This document shows, one piece after another, positions 53,957 to 63,296 of a stretch of 64,000 nucleotides of DNA (within the stretch, counting starts at the first letter, position 1; the number at the start of each line of letters is the position of its first letter). A program made the position numbers and the translations under genes. The notes under the pieces are model-generated. The model searched no databases, was not told the origin of the DNA, and was given only the letters and a program-made list of their open reading frames with translations. The DNA is from Metabacillus litoralis (GTDB taxonomy: Bacteria > Bacillota > Bacilli > Bacillales > Bacillaceae), in contig NZ_CP033043.1 of the NCBI RefSeq assembly GCF_003667825.1, positions 5,154,501 through 5,218,500 of the forward strand, read 5' to 3'.

Positions 53957-55882
53957 ATGAACGTGAACGATCGACAAAAGGAATTACTAAGAACGCTTTT
54001 AGTACAAAATGGACAAACCTTAAATATAGTAGATTTGACAGGTCAATTAGGATGTTCGGAAAAAACGGTTCGTAATGACTTGAGTATAATTGAAGATCTT
54101 CTAGCTGAATACCCTGATACTTATTTAAAACGGCAACCAGGGATTGGAATTACCCTTGAAGCGGAAGAAAGCGAGATGTCTGAGATTTTTCAAAAGCTGC
54201 TATCAACTGAACCGAAATCTCAGGAAGATCGTTTTATCGAAATGGCCTATCATTTATTAGTAAGTAATAAAGCGATAACATTGCAAGAGCTATCTAAGAA
54301 GTATTTTGTTCCAAAAGTAACCATAAAAAAAGAATTAGATACCATTGCGGATTGGCTTACAAACTATCAATTAGAGCTTATCTCTAAACCAAGGTTAGGT
54401 AATATTGTTCAAGGGTCTGAACTGCAAAAACGTAGTGCTTTGGCGCATTTATCACAGCTTCTTTCTTCTTTATCAGATAATAAAAATTACGTTCTTGAGC
54501 TTTTTTTACCTTATGAAATAGCAACCGTAAAAAAAGCACTAAACGAATTGCAGCAGAAATATTCCATTGCCTTTACCGATGCTGCGATGGAAAGTTTACT
54601 TGTTCATGCCCTAATAATGATGAAAAGAACAAGGCAAAAATCGCCAGTAACTGTTCCTGATAAGGAAAAGCAGGCTGTATATTCTTATAAAGAATACAAA
54701 TATGCGTTATCCTTTTTTGAACAATTAGAAGATGTTTTTGCAGTTAAATTTCCTGAAGACGAGCGAATCTATTTTACATGGCATTTAATTAGTGGAAAAA
54801 GGAAAAATGACATCATAGAGGATCCGTTTATAAAAAGTGAATACTTATTAAATATCATTTCTGACTTAACAACAAAGCTTAGTAGTATTACTTTATTTCC
54901 ATTTGAAAAGGATGAAATTTTAAAAAGTGGGTTAATTGTACATGTACATTCGGTTATTAACCGAATTAAGTACGGGTTTCCTATTACTAATCCCCTTTTA
55001 CCGAATATCAAAAAAATGTATCCTTATTTATTTAATATGGTGTTACTAGCTTTGAATGAAATTAAAGAAACTTATGAATTGGAAGTTCCTGAGGATGAGG
55101 CAGCTTACTTGGTTCTTCATTTTCAAGCTTCAATCGAGCGATTAAAAGAAAGTCGAGAGAAGCAACGAAGAACATTAATTGTTTGTCATATGGGTGTTGG
55201 GATGTCTCATTTATTGCAGGCTAAGATTGAGCAACATTACCAGGATATACAAGTATCCGCTTGCATTGGAAAAGCGGAATTACGTGATTATTTGCAGAAT
55301 AATGAAGTTGATTTTATCATTTCTACAGTAGAGTTAGAAAAGGTAGGGATTCCTTATATCACGATTTCACCTTTATTGGAAGCAAAGGATAAGGACAAGC
55401 TAAATACTTTTTTAACTGAAATGGAAAATCACCAGCAAGCGGGAAGTAAAGAAAAAGTTCTAACACAATTAGTTAGAGGTGATTTAGTTCATTTACATGT
55501 GGATAAGGAACATCCTTTTCAAGTAATTGAAATGCTAGGAAATGTACTATATGAGAAAGGTTTCGTTCGTAAAGATTTTATTCATAGTGCGCTCCTAAGA
55601 GAAAGAAAATCTTCAACCTCCATTGGTGGATCTATAGCTATTCCACATGGTAGTCCAACAATGGTTAATAGATCGGCTATAGCCATTGCTCTGTTAAAGG
55701 AGCCTTTAGATTGGGGTAATGAACAAGTTTCCATCGTGTTCATGCTAGCCATTACAACTGGGGATCCAAAACTAAATCGCCATGCTGTTGGACAAATTGT
55801 AGGTTATAGTGAAACTCCGTCGTTTATCCAATCATTAAAAGAATCAAAGAATGTAAAAGAGTTCTTGGAGAAGTTAAAATAA
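53957..55882 (+). CDS. manR: PTS-controlled mannose regulator ManR
   Basis: The 641-residue protein has DeoR/Mga-type HTH (LGCSEKTVRNDLSIIEDLL), two PRD domains (about residues 190-390), an EIIB-Gat-like domain (LIVCHMGVGMSHLL with phospho-Cys) and a C-terminal EIIA-like domain (SIAIPHGSPT with phospho-His). Phosphorylation by the PTS sets activity. It activates the adjacent manP-manA operon, as in B. subtilis. It is divergent from nothing and followed by a strong hairpin. Confidence 0.92.
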   Translation: MNVNDRQKELLRTLLVQNGQTLNIVDLTGQLGCSEKTVRNDLSIIEDLLAEYPDTYLKRQPGIGITLEAEESEMSEIFQKLLSTEPKSQEDRFIEMAYHLLVSNKAITLQELSKKYFVPKVTIKKELDTIADWLTNYQLELISKPRLGNIVQGSELQKRSALAHLSQLLSSLSDNKNYVLELFLPYEIATVKKALNELQQKYSIAFTDAAMESLLVHALIMMKRTRQKSPVTVPDKEKQAVYSYKEYKYALSFFEQLEDVFAVKFPEDERIYFTWHLISGKRKNDIIEDPFIKSEYLLNIISDLTTKLSSITLFPFEKDEILKSGLIVHVHSVINRIKYGFPITNPLLPNIKKMYPYLFNMVLLALNEIKETYELEVPEDEAAYLVLHFQASIERLKESREKQRRTLIVCHMGVGMSHLLQAKIEQHYQDIQVSACIGKAELRDYLQNNEVDFIISTVELEKVGIPYITISPLLEAKDKDKLNTFLTEMENHQQAGSKEKVLTQLVRGDLVHLHVDKEHPFQVIEMLGNVLYEKGFVRKDFIHSALLRERKSSTSIGGSIAIPHGSPTMVNRSAIAIALLKEPLDWGNEQVSIVFMLAITTGDPKLNRHAVGQIVGYSETPSFIQSLKESKNVKEFLEKLK

Positions 55883-55898
55883 ACAACTTTCTTTAATA

Positions 55899-55932
55899 AA
55901 CTTCCGGTAATAATTTATTTTTACCGGAAGTT
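55899..55932 (+). terminator. 12-bp inverted repeat between manR and manP
   Basis: AACTTCCGGTAA (55899-55910) and TTACCGGAAGTT (55921-55932) pair perfectly around a 10-nt loop. No T run follows, so it might equally be an operator. A second dyad AATTCA-TGAC-TGAATT lies at 55951-55966, before a -10-like TACAAT. Confidence 0.55.
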
Positions 55933-56020
55933 GTGGTAAAAACAAAAATCAATTCATGACTGAATTCCCATTACAATGAATGTAAGCAATTACAAATAAC
56001 ATTCTTAGGAGGAAAGGTCC

Positions 56021-57931
56021 ATGAAGATCTTAGCTGTCACAGCATGCCCGGTCGGTATTGCTCATACATATATGGCTGCTGAAAATCTACAAAAAGCTGG
56101 CGAAGAATTAGGTGTTGATATAAAGGTTGAAACACAAGGATCAATTGGTGTTGAAAATGCCTTAACAGATCAAGATATTGCAGAAGCAGACGGAATTATT
56201 ATTGCTGCTGATAAAGAGGTATCAAAGGATCGCTTTGTTGGTAAGAAAGTAATCGTTACAGGCGTACAAGATGGTATTCGTAAGCCAAAAGAACTGATTG
56301 AAAAAATTCAAAGTGGTGATGTGCCATTATACAGACCAGACTTGAAATCAGTAGATGAAGTTAAGCAAAAAAGTAAACAAAAAGAAAATCCAATCTATAA
56401 GCATTTAATGAACGGTGTATCGTACATGGTGCCATTCATCGTTGTAGGGGGATTATTAATTGCATTGGCTTTAACTCTTGGTGGTGAACAAACTCCAGGT
56501 GGAATTGTGATTCCTGAAGATTCCATTTGGAAGCAAATTGAAACACTTGGTGCAACATCATTTATGTTCATGATCCCAATATTAGCTGGTTTTATCGCTG
56601 TCAGTATAGCTGACCGCCCAGGTTTAGTACCAGGTATGATTGGTGGGTATATTGCAGCGAATGGAAGTTTTTATGGAAGTGAAGCTGGTGCTGGTTTTAT
56701 TGGAGGCATCATCGCAGGTTTCTTAGCAGGTTATATTGCACTCGCTATTAAGAAAATCAAGGTTCCGAAAGCGGTACAGCCAGTTATGCCGATTATATTT
56801 ATCCCGATTATTTCATCTGTTATCGTTGGACTTTTATTTATTTTCGTAATCGGTGCCCCAGTGGCGCAAATCTTTGAAGGCTTAACATCAATGCTTGCTG
56901 GTATGCAAGGAGCTAGCTCTATTTTATTAGCTGTTATCCTTGGTGCGATGATTGCAGTTGATATGGGTGGACCTTTTAACAAAGTAGCATTCTTATTCGG
57001 CTCTGCCATGATTGCTGAAGGAAACTATGAAATTATGGGACCAATTGCAGTAGCGATTTGTATTCCACCAATCGGTATGGGTCTTGCAACATTAATCAAT
57101 AAGAAAAAATATCTTCCTAATGAAAGGGAAGCTGGTAAAGCATCATTTACAATGGGTCTTTTTGGAATTACAGAAGGTGCAATTCCGTTTGCAGCGCAAG
57201 ATCCACTTCGTGTTATTCCTAGTATTGTTGCAGGTTCAGTTGTTGGATCTGTTATCGCAATGATTGGGAATGTAGGTGATAAAGTAGCACACGGTGGTCC
57301 TATCGTTGCGGTTTTAGGAGCAGTGGATCATGTTGTGATGTTCTTTATCGCAGCCATTGTAGGTGTTCTTGTTACGGCATTTATGGTTAACTTTTTGAAA
57401 AAAGATGTCGAAAGTGCAACTAGTAGCAACGGAAAAGTAGAACGTGCTCCCGAAGAAGCTGAGGAACTAGAAATTAACAAACTAGTAGATATTACAAGTG
57501 CAGATTTGATTCATATCAATCTCGCTGGAACAACTCGTAATGATGTTATTGATGAATTAATTGAAACATTCGATTCACAAGGAATCTTAGATTCTAAGGA
57601 AGCTTTTAAACAGGCAATTCTAAATCGTGAAGCTCAAAGCTCAACTGGTCTTGGCATGAATATTGCGATTCCACATGGTAAGTCAAAGGCGGTAAAACGA
57701 CCTGCTGTTGCTTTTGGAATCAAGCGTGAGGGTGTTGATTGGAGCAGCCTTGACGGTACGGATGCGAAACTTATTTTTATGATAGCTGTACCTGAAGAAA
57801 ATGCTGGAGATGCGCATCTAAAAATTTTACAAATGCTTTCTCGTAAGTTAATGGATGAAGAGTTTAGAAATCAACTATTAAAAGTAGCTTCTAAGAACGA
57901 AGCAATGGCTGTATTAGAGGAAATCAAATAA
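56021..57931 (+). CDS. manP: Mannose/fructose PTS permease EIIBCA (ManP)
   Basis: The 636-residue transporter has an EIIB domain with the phospho-Cys motif TACPVGIAHTYMAA at the N-terminus, an EIIC channel of about ten helices (residues 125-470; FGITEGAIPFAA is the fructose-class motif) and a C-terminal EIIA with phospho-His in NIAIPHGKS. It imports and phosphorylates mannose. The order manR-manP-manA equals the B. subtilis mannose operon. AGGAGG lies 7 nt upstream of the ATG. Confidence 0.93.
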   Translation: MKILAVTACPVGIAHTYMAAENLQKAGEELGVDIKVETQGSIGVENALTDQDIAEADGIIIAADKEVSKDRFVGKKVIVTGVQDGIRKPKELIEKIQSGDVPLYRPDLKSVDEVKQKSKQKENPIYKHLMNGVSYMVPFIVVGGLLIALALTLGGEQTPGGIVIPEDSIWKQIETLGATSFMFMIPILAGFIAVSIADRPGLVPGMIGGYIAANGSFYGSEAGAGFIGGIIAGFLAGYIALAIKKIKVPKAVQPVMPIIFIPIISSVIVGLLFIFVIGAPVAQIFEGLTSMLAGMQGASSILLAVILGAMIAVDMGGPFNKVAFLFGSAMIAEGNYEIMGPIAVAICIPPIGMGLATLINKKKYLPNEREAGKASFTMGLFGITEGAIPFAAQDPLRVIPSIVAGSVVGSVIAMIGNVGDKVAHGGPIVAVLGAVDHVVMFFIAAIVGVLVTAFMVNFLKKDVESATSSNGKVERAPEEAEELEINKLVDITSADLIHINLAGTTRNDVIDELIETFDSQGILDSKEAFKQAILNREAQSSTGLGMNIAIPHGKSKAVKRPAVAFGIKREGVDWSSLDGTDAKLIFMIAVPEENAGDAHLKILQMLSRKLMDEEFRNQLLKVASKNEAMAVLEEIK

Positions 57932-57958
57932 AGTAGAATACCATATTGGAGGTAGTGT

Positions 57959-58915
57959 ATGTATAAAGAGCCAATATTTTTAGAGCCTGTTTTTCAAGAA
58001 AGAATTTGGGGTGGCCAAAAGCTGCAAACTGAATTTGGGTATAGAATTCCCAATGAAAAAACTGGGGAAGCTTGGGTAATCTCTGCACATCCAAATGGTC
58101 CAAGTGTTATCAAGAATGGACCTTTAGCAGGAAAAACATTAGAGGAAGCTTGGAAAGAACACGGAGAGCTATTTAATAAAAATGCATCTAATAATGAAGA
58201 ATATCCTTTGCTTGTTAAAATTTTAGATGCGAATGCAGATTTATCTGTTCAAGTTCATCCAGATGATCATTATGCACGAGAAGTAGAAGGTGTTCCTTAT
58301 GGAAAAACAGAGTGCTGGTATGTTCTCAGTGCAGAGGAAGGTGCCGAGCTTGTTTTAGGACACCATGCAAAAACTAAAGATGAACTTGAGAAAATGCTTC
58401 AAAATCAAGAATGGGAATCATTTTTACGTCGTAAAAAAGTAAAAGCGGGTGACTTTGTTTATGTTCCAAGTGGCACCATTCATGCAATCGGTAAAGGAAT
58501 TGTCATTTTAGAAACACAGCAAAGCTCCGATATTACTTATCGTGTCTATGATTATGACCGTAAGGATGCTAATGGTCAAAAGCGTGACCTACATTTAGAT
58601 CGTTCAATAGATGTAACAACTGTGCCACACCAGGATGTAGAAACCGAACAAAGTGAGAGAATAGTAGGTGGTCTTACTGAGAAAAAATTAGTTGAAGCTG
58701 AATATTTCACTGTCTATCATTGGCAGTTAAGTGGTGATGCTTCATTGACACTCCAGCATGATTTCTTACAGGTTAGTGTAACGGCAGGAAAAGGCACAAT
58801 TACAGTAGATGATCATGTTTTCCTAATTGAAAAAGGAACACATTTTGTTCTTCCACATGGAGTTGGTGAATACCAGCTGTCGGGTGAAGCGGAGTTTGTT
58901 GTATCACATGTTTAA
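57959..58915 (+). CDS. manA: Mannose-6-phosphate isomerase (type I)
   Basis: The 318-residue enzyme converts mannose-6-phosphate to fructose-6-phosphate. Zinc ligands lie in LSVQVHPDD and GKTECWYVL, with a further His in PSGTIHAIGKG, and the family block ETQQSSDITYRVYDYDR is complete. It starts 27 bp after manP behind TTGGAGGT and ends the operon with a terminator. Confidence 0.95.
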   Translation: MYKEPIFLEPVFQERIWGGQKLQTEFGYRIPNEKTGEAWVISAHPNGPSVIKNGPLAGKTLEEAWKEHGELFNKNASNNEEYPLLVKILDANADLSVQVHPDDHYAREVEGVPYGKTECWYVLSAEEGAELVLGHHAKTKDELEKMLQNQEWESFLRRKKVKAGDFVYVPSGTIHAIGKGIVILETQQSSDITYRVYDYDRKDANGQKRDLHLDRSIDVTTVPHQDVETEQSERIVGGLTEKKLVEAEYFTVYHWQLSGDASLTLQHDFLQVSVTAGKGTITVDDHVFLIEKGTHFVLPHGVGEYQLSGEAEFVVSHV

Positions 58916-58921
58916 TATGAG

Positions 58922-58954
58922 AAAAGCCAAATCATTTTGATTTGGCTTTTCTTA
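58922..58954 (+). terminator. Terminator of manA
   Basis: AAAAGCCAAATCA and its complement pair around TTT-type loop, with TTCTTATT after. Confidence 0.88.
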
Positions 58955-58987
58955 TTAAAAGACACCGCGGTTTCAACTATCTTCCTT

Positions 58988-59381
58988 GGAGATGGTCTTC
59001 ACTGGCGGAATGAAGACCACAGTTGCAGTAAATTTAGTCGGAAATGGTCTTCATGGGAGTAATGAAGACCAACGTGGGAGAAATTTTGCTCGGAAATGGT
59101 CATCATGAGAGTAATGAAGACCAACGTGGCAGAAATTTTGCTTGGAAATGGTCATCATGAGAGTAATGAAGACCAACGTGGCAATAATTTTGCTTGGAAA
59201 TGGTCATCATAGGAGTAATGAAGACCATCACAGCAGAAATTTTGCTTGGAAATGGTCATCATGAGATTAATGAAGACCATTACGGCAGAAATTTTGCTTG
59301 AAAATGGTCATCATGAGATTAATGAAGACCAACGTGTCAGAAATTTAGTCGGAGATGGTCATGGAAGTGGCCTTCATGACC
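58988..59381. repeat. 52-bp tandem repeat array 2 (7 units plus a partial)
   Basis: Starts at 58988, 59040, 59092, 59144, 59196, 59248, 59300 (each 52 bp) and a partial unit at 59351. Each has the dyad GGTCTTCAT or GGTCATCAT, seven bases, then ATGAAGACC, and a linker like AACGTGGCAGAAATTTTGC. The partial unit has lost the standard arms but has its own dyad GGTCATG/CATGACC. The sequence is unrelated to arrays 1 and 3 except in period and layout. It lies between the convergent manA and SDR genes. Confidence 0.95.
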
Positions 59382-59464
59382 TGCAATAAATTTGTTAACC
59401 CAATAATATGTAAAGGATCTATTTCCATTTAGAAATAGATCCTTTTTCGTTTAACTTCCTATTT

Positions 59465-60181
59465 TTAAGGATTTGTTGACCATAATCCAGCGCCCTTAAG
59501 AACGACTCTTGGATTAAGCTTTAATCCAGCTACCAGTAGTTCTGCCAGATCTTCAGGCTGCATTACATTCTCTGGATTTCCACTTATTAAATTTGTTTCT
59601 ACTGCTAAGTCTGTTGCAACAGTACTTGGTGTTAAAGCTGTTACACGAATGTTTTTCTTTCTAACTTCAAGCATGAGTGATTCTGTTAACCCCAACACAG
59701 CAAATTTAGATGCACTGTATGCACTTGTTACAGGAGCTCCTTTTTGGCCAGCTGTTGAAGAAATATTAACAATATCTCCGGAGTTTTTCTCAAGCATATC
59801 AGGTAACACAGCTCTTGTTACATTATAAACACCCATTAAATTAACTCGAATAATGTTTTCCCACTCTTCAGGAGATAAGTCAAGGAAGCCACCAAATTTA
59901 GCAATACCAGCATTATTAACGAGTATATCAATAGAACCTAGTTCCGATTTGATATGCTCTACAGCATGAGTAACTGCTTCAAGGTCAGATACATCAGCTG
60001 TTGCAGCAGAAATTGTAATATCGTATTGTTCTAATTCAGAAGTTAGTTTTTCAAGATTTGACATGGTTAATCCGATTAAACCAAGGTTAACTCCTTCTTT
60101 TGCTAAAGCAATGGCAGTTGCTCGTCCAATTCCTCTACCTGCTCCTGTAATTACAGCATTTTTTCCTTTTAATGAAGTCAT
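59465..60181 (-). CDS. Short-chain dehydrogenase/reductase (FabG-like)
   Basis: The 238-residue protein has the SDR fold: GAGRGIG for NAD(P) binding, NNAG, the catalytic Ser in NISSTAGQ and YSASK with Tyr and Lys. Such proteins are annotated as 3-ketoacyl-(acyl carrier protein) reductases, but the substrate is not established. It lies downstream of hxlAB on the same strand, separated by 77 bp. Confidence 0.88.
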   Translation of the reverse strand: MTSLKGKNAVITGAGRGIGRATAIALAKEGVNLGLIGLTMSNLEKLTSELEQYDITISAATADVSDLEAVTHAVEHIKSELGSIDILVNNAGIAKFGGFLDLSPEEWENIIRVNLMGVYNVTRAVLPDMLEKNSGDIVNISSTAGQKGAPVTSAYSASKFAVLGLTESLMLEVRKKNIRVTALTPSTVATDLAVETNLISGNPENVMQPEDLAELLVAGLKLNPRVVLKGAGLWSTNP

Positions 60182-60258
60182 ATCATCATTCCTTATACAA
60201 ATTTTTATGTAGTCATACTGAAGACCGCAAGTAAAAGATTGCGGTCTTCACATACCTA

Positions 60259-60816
60259 TTATTCAAGATTGGCATGTTTGCCATACATCTTATTTGTATC
60301 ATACCCCTTTTTCTCCATGAACCTCAAGATAATAGCATCATAGAAAAGTAACAAAGTTTGTTCAAAAAGGGATCCCATAGGTTGAATCGTTTGATAATCG
60401 CCTTCAGATTGGTCTTTCGGCGATCCAGGCATTTTTATTGTAAAATTAGCTAATTGTCCAATTGTAGATTCTGGGAATATCGTAACAGCAGCAATTTTAC
60501 CGCCTATGTTGTGGGCCTTTTCAGCCATCGAAACTAAGCTTTTCGTTTCTCCTGAGCCAGACCCGATGATTAAAATATCATCTTTTTCAAAATTAGGTGT
60601 GGTGGTTTCACCGAGAACATATGCATCAATTCCCATATGCATCATCCGCATAGCAAAGGATTTTCCCATGAATCCTGACCTACCAGCACCTGCGACAAAA
60701 ACCTTCTTGGCTTCTAAAATCCCATTAACCAATTTTTCAGCATCTTCATCTAAAATAAGGCTTGAAGATTGCTGAAGTTCATTTAGAATTTTAGTTAGAT
60801 ATTGAGTCGTTTGCAT
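60259..60816 (-). CDS. hxlB: 6-phospho-3-hexuloisomerase HxlB
   Basis: The 185-residue SIS-domain enzyme isomerises D-arabino-3-hexulose-6-phosphate to fructose-6-phosphate. FVAGAGRSGFMGKSFAMRMMHMG, IGSGSGETKSL and MPGSPKDQS match the family closely. It follows hxlA with a 7-bp gap and completes the RuMP formaldehyde-fixing pair. Confidence 0.95.
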   Translation of the reverse strand: MQTTQYLTKILNELQQSSSLILDEDAEKLVNGILEAKKVFVAGAGRSGFMGKSFAMRMMHMGIDAYVLGETTTPNFEKDDILIIGSGSGETKSLVSMAEKAHNIGGKIAAVTIFPESTIGQLANFTIKMPGSPKDQSEGDYQTIQPMGSLFEQTLLLFYDAIILRFMEKKGYDTNKMYGKHANLE

Positions 60817-60823
60817 TCCTGCG

Positions 60824-61468
60824 TTACCCTACTGATACATTTTCTTTAATCATTTGTTGCATTTTTGCCGCTGCAGCCTTTTTATCTTCTTGACCAGTAA
60901 TTCCGCCACCAACAATAACAAGATCTGGTTGTACGTTAATTACTTCAGCAAGAGTATCTAATTTAATTCCGCCTGCGATAGCAGTTTTTGCGTTCTTTAC
61001 AACACTTTTAATTGTTTGAAGATCTTCAAATGAATTTTTACCAACTGCTTGAAGGTCATAACCTGTGTGTACACAAATATAGTCAACACCTAAAGCGTCT
61101 ACTTCCTTTGCACGGCCAGCAAGATCTTTTACAGCAATCATGTCAACAAGAATCTTTTTCCCTTGCTTTTTCGCTTCTTCAACCGCACCTTTAATTGACA
61201 TATCTTCAGCTGCGCCAAGAATTGTTACAATATCTGCTCCTGCTTCAGAAGCTTTCATCACTTCATAACCAGCTGCATCCATAATTTTAAGGTCAGCTAG
61301 AACCTTTAAGTTAGGGTATGCTGCTTTAACTTCCTTCACAGCACGAAGGCCCTCATTGATCACAACTGGTGTTCCAATTTCAACGATATCAATATGATCC
61401 TCAACTTCTTTTATCAATTCAATTGCTTCTGGGATATTGACTAAATCAAGTGCTAATTGTAATTCCAT
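60824..61468 (-). CDS. hxlA: 3-hexulose-6-phosphate synthase HxlA
   Basis: The enzyme joins formaldehyde to ribulose-5-phosphate. The product is an (alpha/beta)8 barrel of 214 residues from ATG 61468, which has GAGGAG about 8 nt upstream; GTG 61477 is too near that site. MELQLALDL, EIGTPVVINEGL, LADLKIMDAAGYEVMKA and AIAGGIKLDTL agree with B. subtilis HxlA. It detoxifies formaldehyde. Confidence 0.95.
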   Translation of the reverse strand: MELQLALDLVNIPEAIELIKEVEDHIDIVEIGTPVVINEGLRAVKEVKAAYPNLKVLADLKIMDAAGYEVMKASEAGADIVTILGAAEDMSIKGAVEEAKKQGKKILVDMIAVKDLAGRAKEVDALGVDYICVHTGYDLQAVGKNSFEDLQTIKSVVKNAKTAIAGGIKLDTLAEVINVQPDLVIVGGGITGQEDKKAAAAKMQQMIKENVSVG

Positions 61469-61593
61469 ATTTGTCACTCCTCATTTGAATTATAACGAAC
61501 CGCACTAATGATTCTAAAGAAGATAATGTAGTCCTATCCAAGTTTTCATCAATAGCGGTACTCTATTAGTCTAATAGGTATTAATTTTTTTAT

Positions 61594-61647
61594 GAAGTAC
61601 GCACTTTTTTCTTACATAGTGACAAAAAGTATACTATGTGCTATTCT
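61594..61647. promoter_or_regulatory. hxlA-hxlR intergenic control region
   Basis: A promoter for hxlR fits as GTGACA (61619-61624), 17 bp, TATTCT (61642-61647). An inverted repeat ACATAGT-N12-ACTATGT (61614-61639) overlaps it, and AGTACGCAC (about 61597) and AGTATACTA recur as near-direct repeats. B. subtilis HxlR binds two repeats in this position to activate hxlAB; the exact boxes here are inferred. Confidence 0.5.
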
Positions 61648-61670
61648 ATGTAAAAATTGGAGGTGGTTAA

Positions 61671-62033
61671 GTGTCACGTATGAATGATAAGACGTTTAAC
61701 TGTGAAAAAGAATTAACCCTCTCGGTTATCGGTGGTAAATGGAAAATGCTTATTTTATGGCATTTAGGCAAAGAGGGTACAAAGCGTTTTGGTGAGCTAA
61801 AAGCACTTATGCCGGGCATTACTCAAAGAATGCTTGTTAATCAATTACGCGAGTTAGAAGAAGACCTTATTGTAGAGAGAAAAGTGTATCCTGTTGTGCC
61901 TCCGAAGGTTGAATATTCATTGACGAAACAAGGAGAAACACTAATGCCGATCCTCGATTCTATGTACGAATGGGGAAAGAACTATATGAATAATGTTATT
62001 GATCCTGAAGATAAAAATGTATCGGTAAAATAA
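61671..62033 (+). CDS. hxlR: Formaldehyde-responsive activator HxlR
   Basis: The 120-residue winged-helix protein is the founding type of the HxlR family. [20 protein letters not shown], the conserved Cys (residue about 10, formaldehyde sensing) and [14 protein letters not shown] match B. subtilis HxlR nearly exactly. The GTG start follows GGAGGTGG. It is divergent from hxlAB and should activate them. Confidence 0.95.
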   Translation: MSRMNDKTFNCEKELTLSVIGGKWKMLILWHLGKEGTKRFGELKALMPGITQRMLVNQLRELEEDLIVERKVYPVVPPKVEYSLTKQGETLMPILDSMYEWGKNYMNNVIDPEDKNVSVK

Positions 62034-62038
62034 TAATA

Positions 62039-62077
62039 TAAACCCCAAGTGATAGGAGACTACTACTCGGGGTTTTT
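62039..62077 (+). terminator. Terminator of hxlR
   Basis: AAACCCC and GGGGTTT form the stem base, with partial pairing inside, followed by TTTTT. Confidence 0.75.
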
Positions 62078-62184
62078 ACGTGAGAAAAGAAATTCAGCTT
62101 TTAGGAAGGAATCTAGGTCGGCTTTGTTTAAATTAAAGGAGGATAAATGCACTTAGATCGAATAAAACAGTAAGGGAGGATAAT

Positions 62185-63087
62185 ATGACACACATCATTA
62201 ACCGTTCACAACCAATTTACGCTTTTAGTAAAGAGCATTCTCCAATTTCGAATATCAATTCTGGAGAAACAGTGATCATTGAAACCTATGATTGCTTTGA
62301 AAACCAAATCACCTCAGCTGATTCTACATATGAAAGCCTAGACTGGAGTAAGGTCAATCCTGCAACAGGTCCTGTTTATGTGGAAGGGGCAGAAGTGGGA
62401 GATATTCTTGAAGTGACAATTGATGATATAAAATTAGAAGATCAAGGTGTGATGGCCGTTAGTCCAGGAATGGGCGTTTTAGGTGAAAAGATCACTAATT
62501 TTGAAGCAAAACTTATTCCAATTGAAAACGGAAAAGCTATCTTTAATGAAAACATTCACATTCCATTAAATCCAATGATTGGTGTAATTGGAGTCGCTCC
62601 ACAAGGTGAACCAATCTCTTGCGGCACACCAGGCTCTCACGGTGGAAATATGGATAATAAAATGATTACAAAAGGAACAACGCTATATTTTCCAGTGTTT
62701 CAACAAGGTGCGCTCTTTGCATTAGGGGATCTTCATGCTGCAATGGGGGATGGAGAGATTTGTGTAACTGGTATTGAGATAGCTGGACAGGTTACTGTCA
62801 CTTTAAAGGTGATAAAAGGAAAATCACTATACAATCCAGTTTTAGAAACAGATGAATTTATCGGTACAATTGTATCAGCAAAAACACTAGATGAAGCCGT
62901 TAAATTGTCCGTAGAAGATATGGTTGAATTACTTCAGGATAAACTAAACTTACCACTTAGTGAATTAACGATGCTATTAAGTGCTGTGGGACAAACTGAA
63001 ATTTGTCAGGTTGTTGATCCACTAGTGACAACGAGATTCTTAGTTCCAAAATGGGTTCTGGAAAAGAACAAAGTCTCCTTATTCTAA
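62185..63087 (+). CDS. Acetamidase/formamidase-family protein
   Basis: The 300-residue protein belongs to the FmdA/AmdA family, which hydrolyses short amides to acid and ammonia. VGDILEVTI, GTPGSHGGNMDNK, and GDLHAAMGDGEICVTGIE, with metal-binding His and Glu, are typical. GGGAGGA precedes ATG 62185. It lies after hxlR; formamide hydrolysis would be linked to one-carbon metabolism, but the neighbourhood is only suggestive. Confidence 0.9.
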   Translation: MTHIINRSQPIYAFSKEHSPISNINSGETVIIETYDCFENQITSADSTYESLDWSKVNPATGPVYVEGAEVGDILEVTIDDIKLEDQGVMAVSPGMGVLGEKITNFEAKLIPIENGKAIFNENIHIPLNPMIGVIGVAPQGEPISCGTPGSHGGNMDNKMITKGTTLYFPVFQQGALFALGDLHAAMGDGEICVTGIEIAGQVTVTLKVIKGKSLYNPVLETDEFIGTIVSAKTLDEAVKLSVEDMVELLQDKLNLPLSELTMLLSAVGQTEICQVVDPLVTTRFLVPKWVLEKNKVSLF

Positions 63088-63296
63088 TAAGGGGGGTGTT
63101 GTTCTTTTTTTGGTTTCAGGTACAACCTGTGATTCCATTTATGAATTTATGAAAGATGTTATAAGTTGAAGATGTTTACTAAGGTGAGTGTGTTTTATTG
63201 GAAAAGTAGTTGCTTTTGTTAGTTTTAATTTTGGAACAAGAGCATTGGAAAACATGTTGTTCCCTGGAATGGAAATAGCTAATACGTCTTAGTTCA

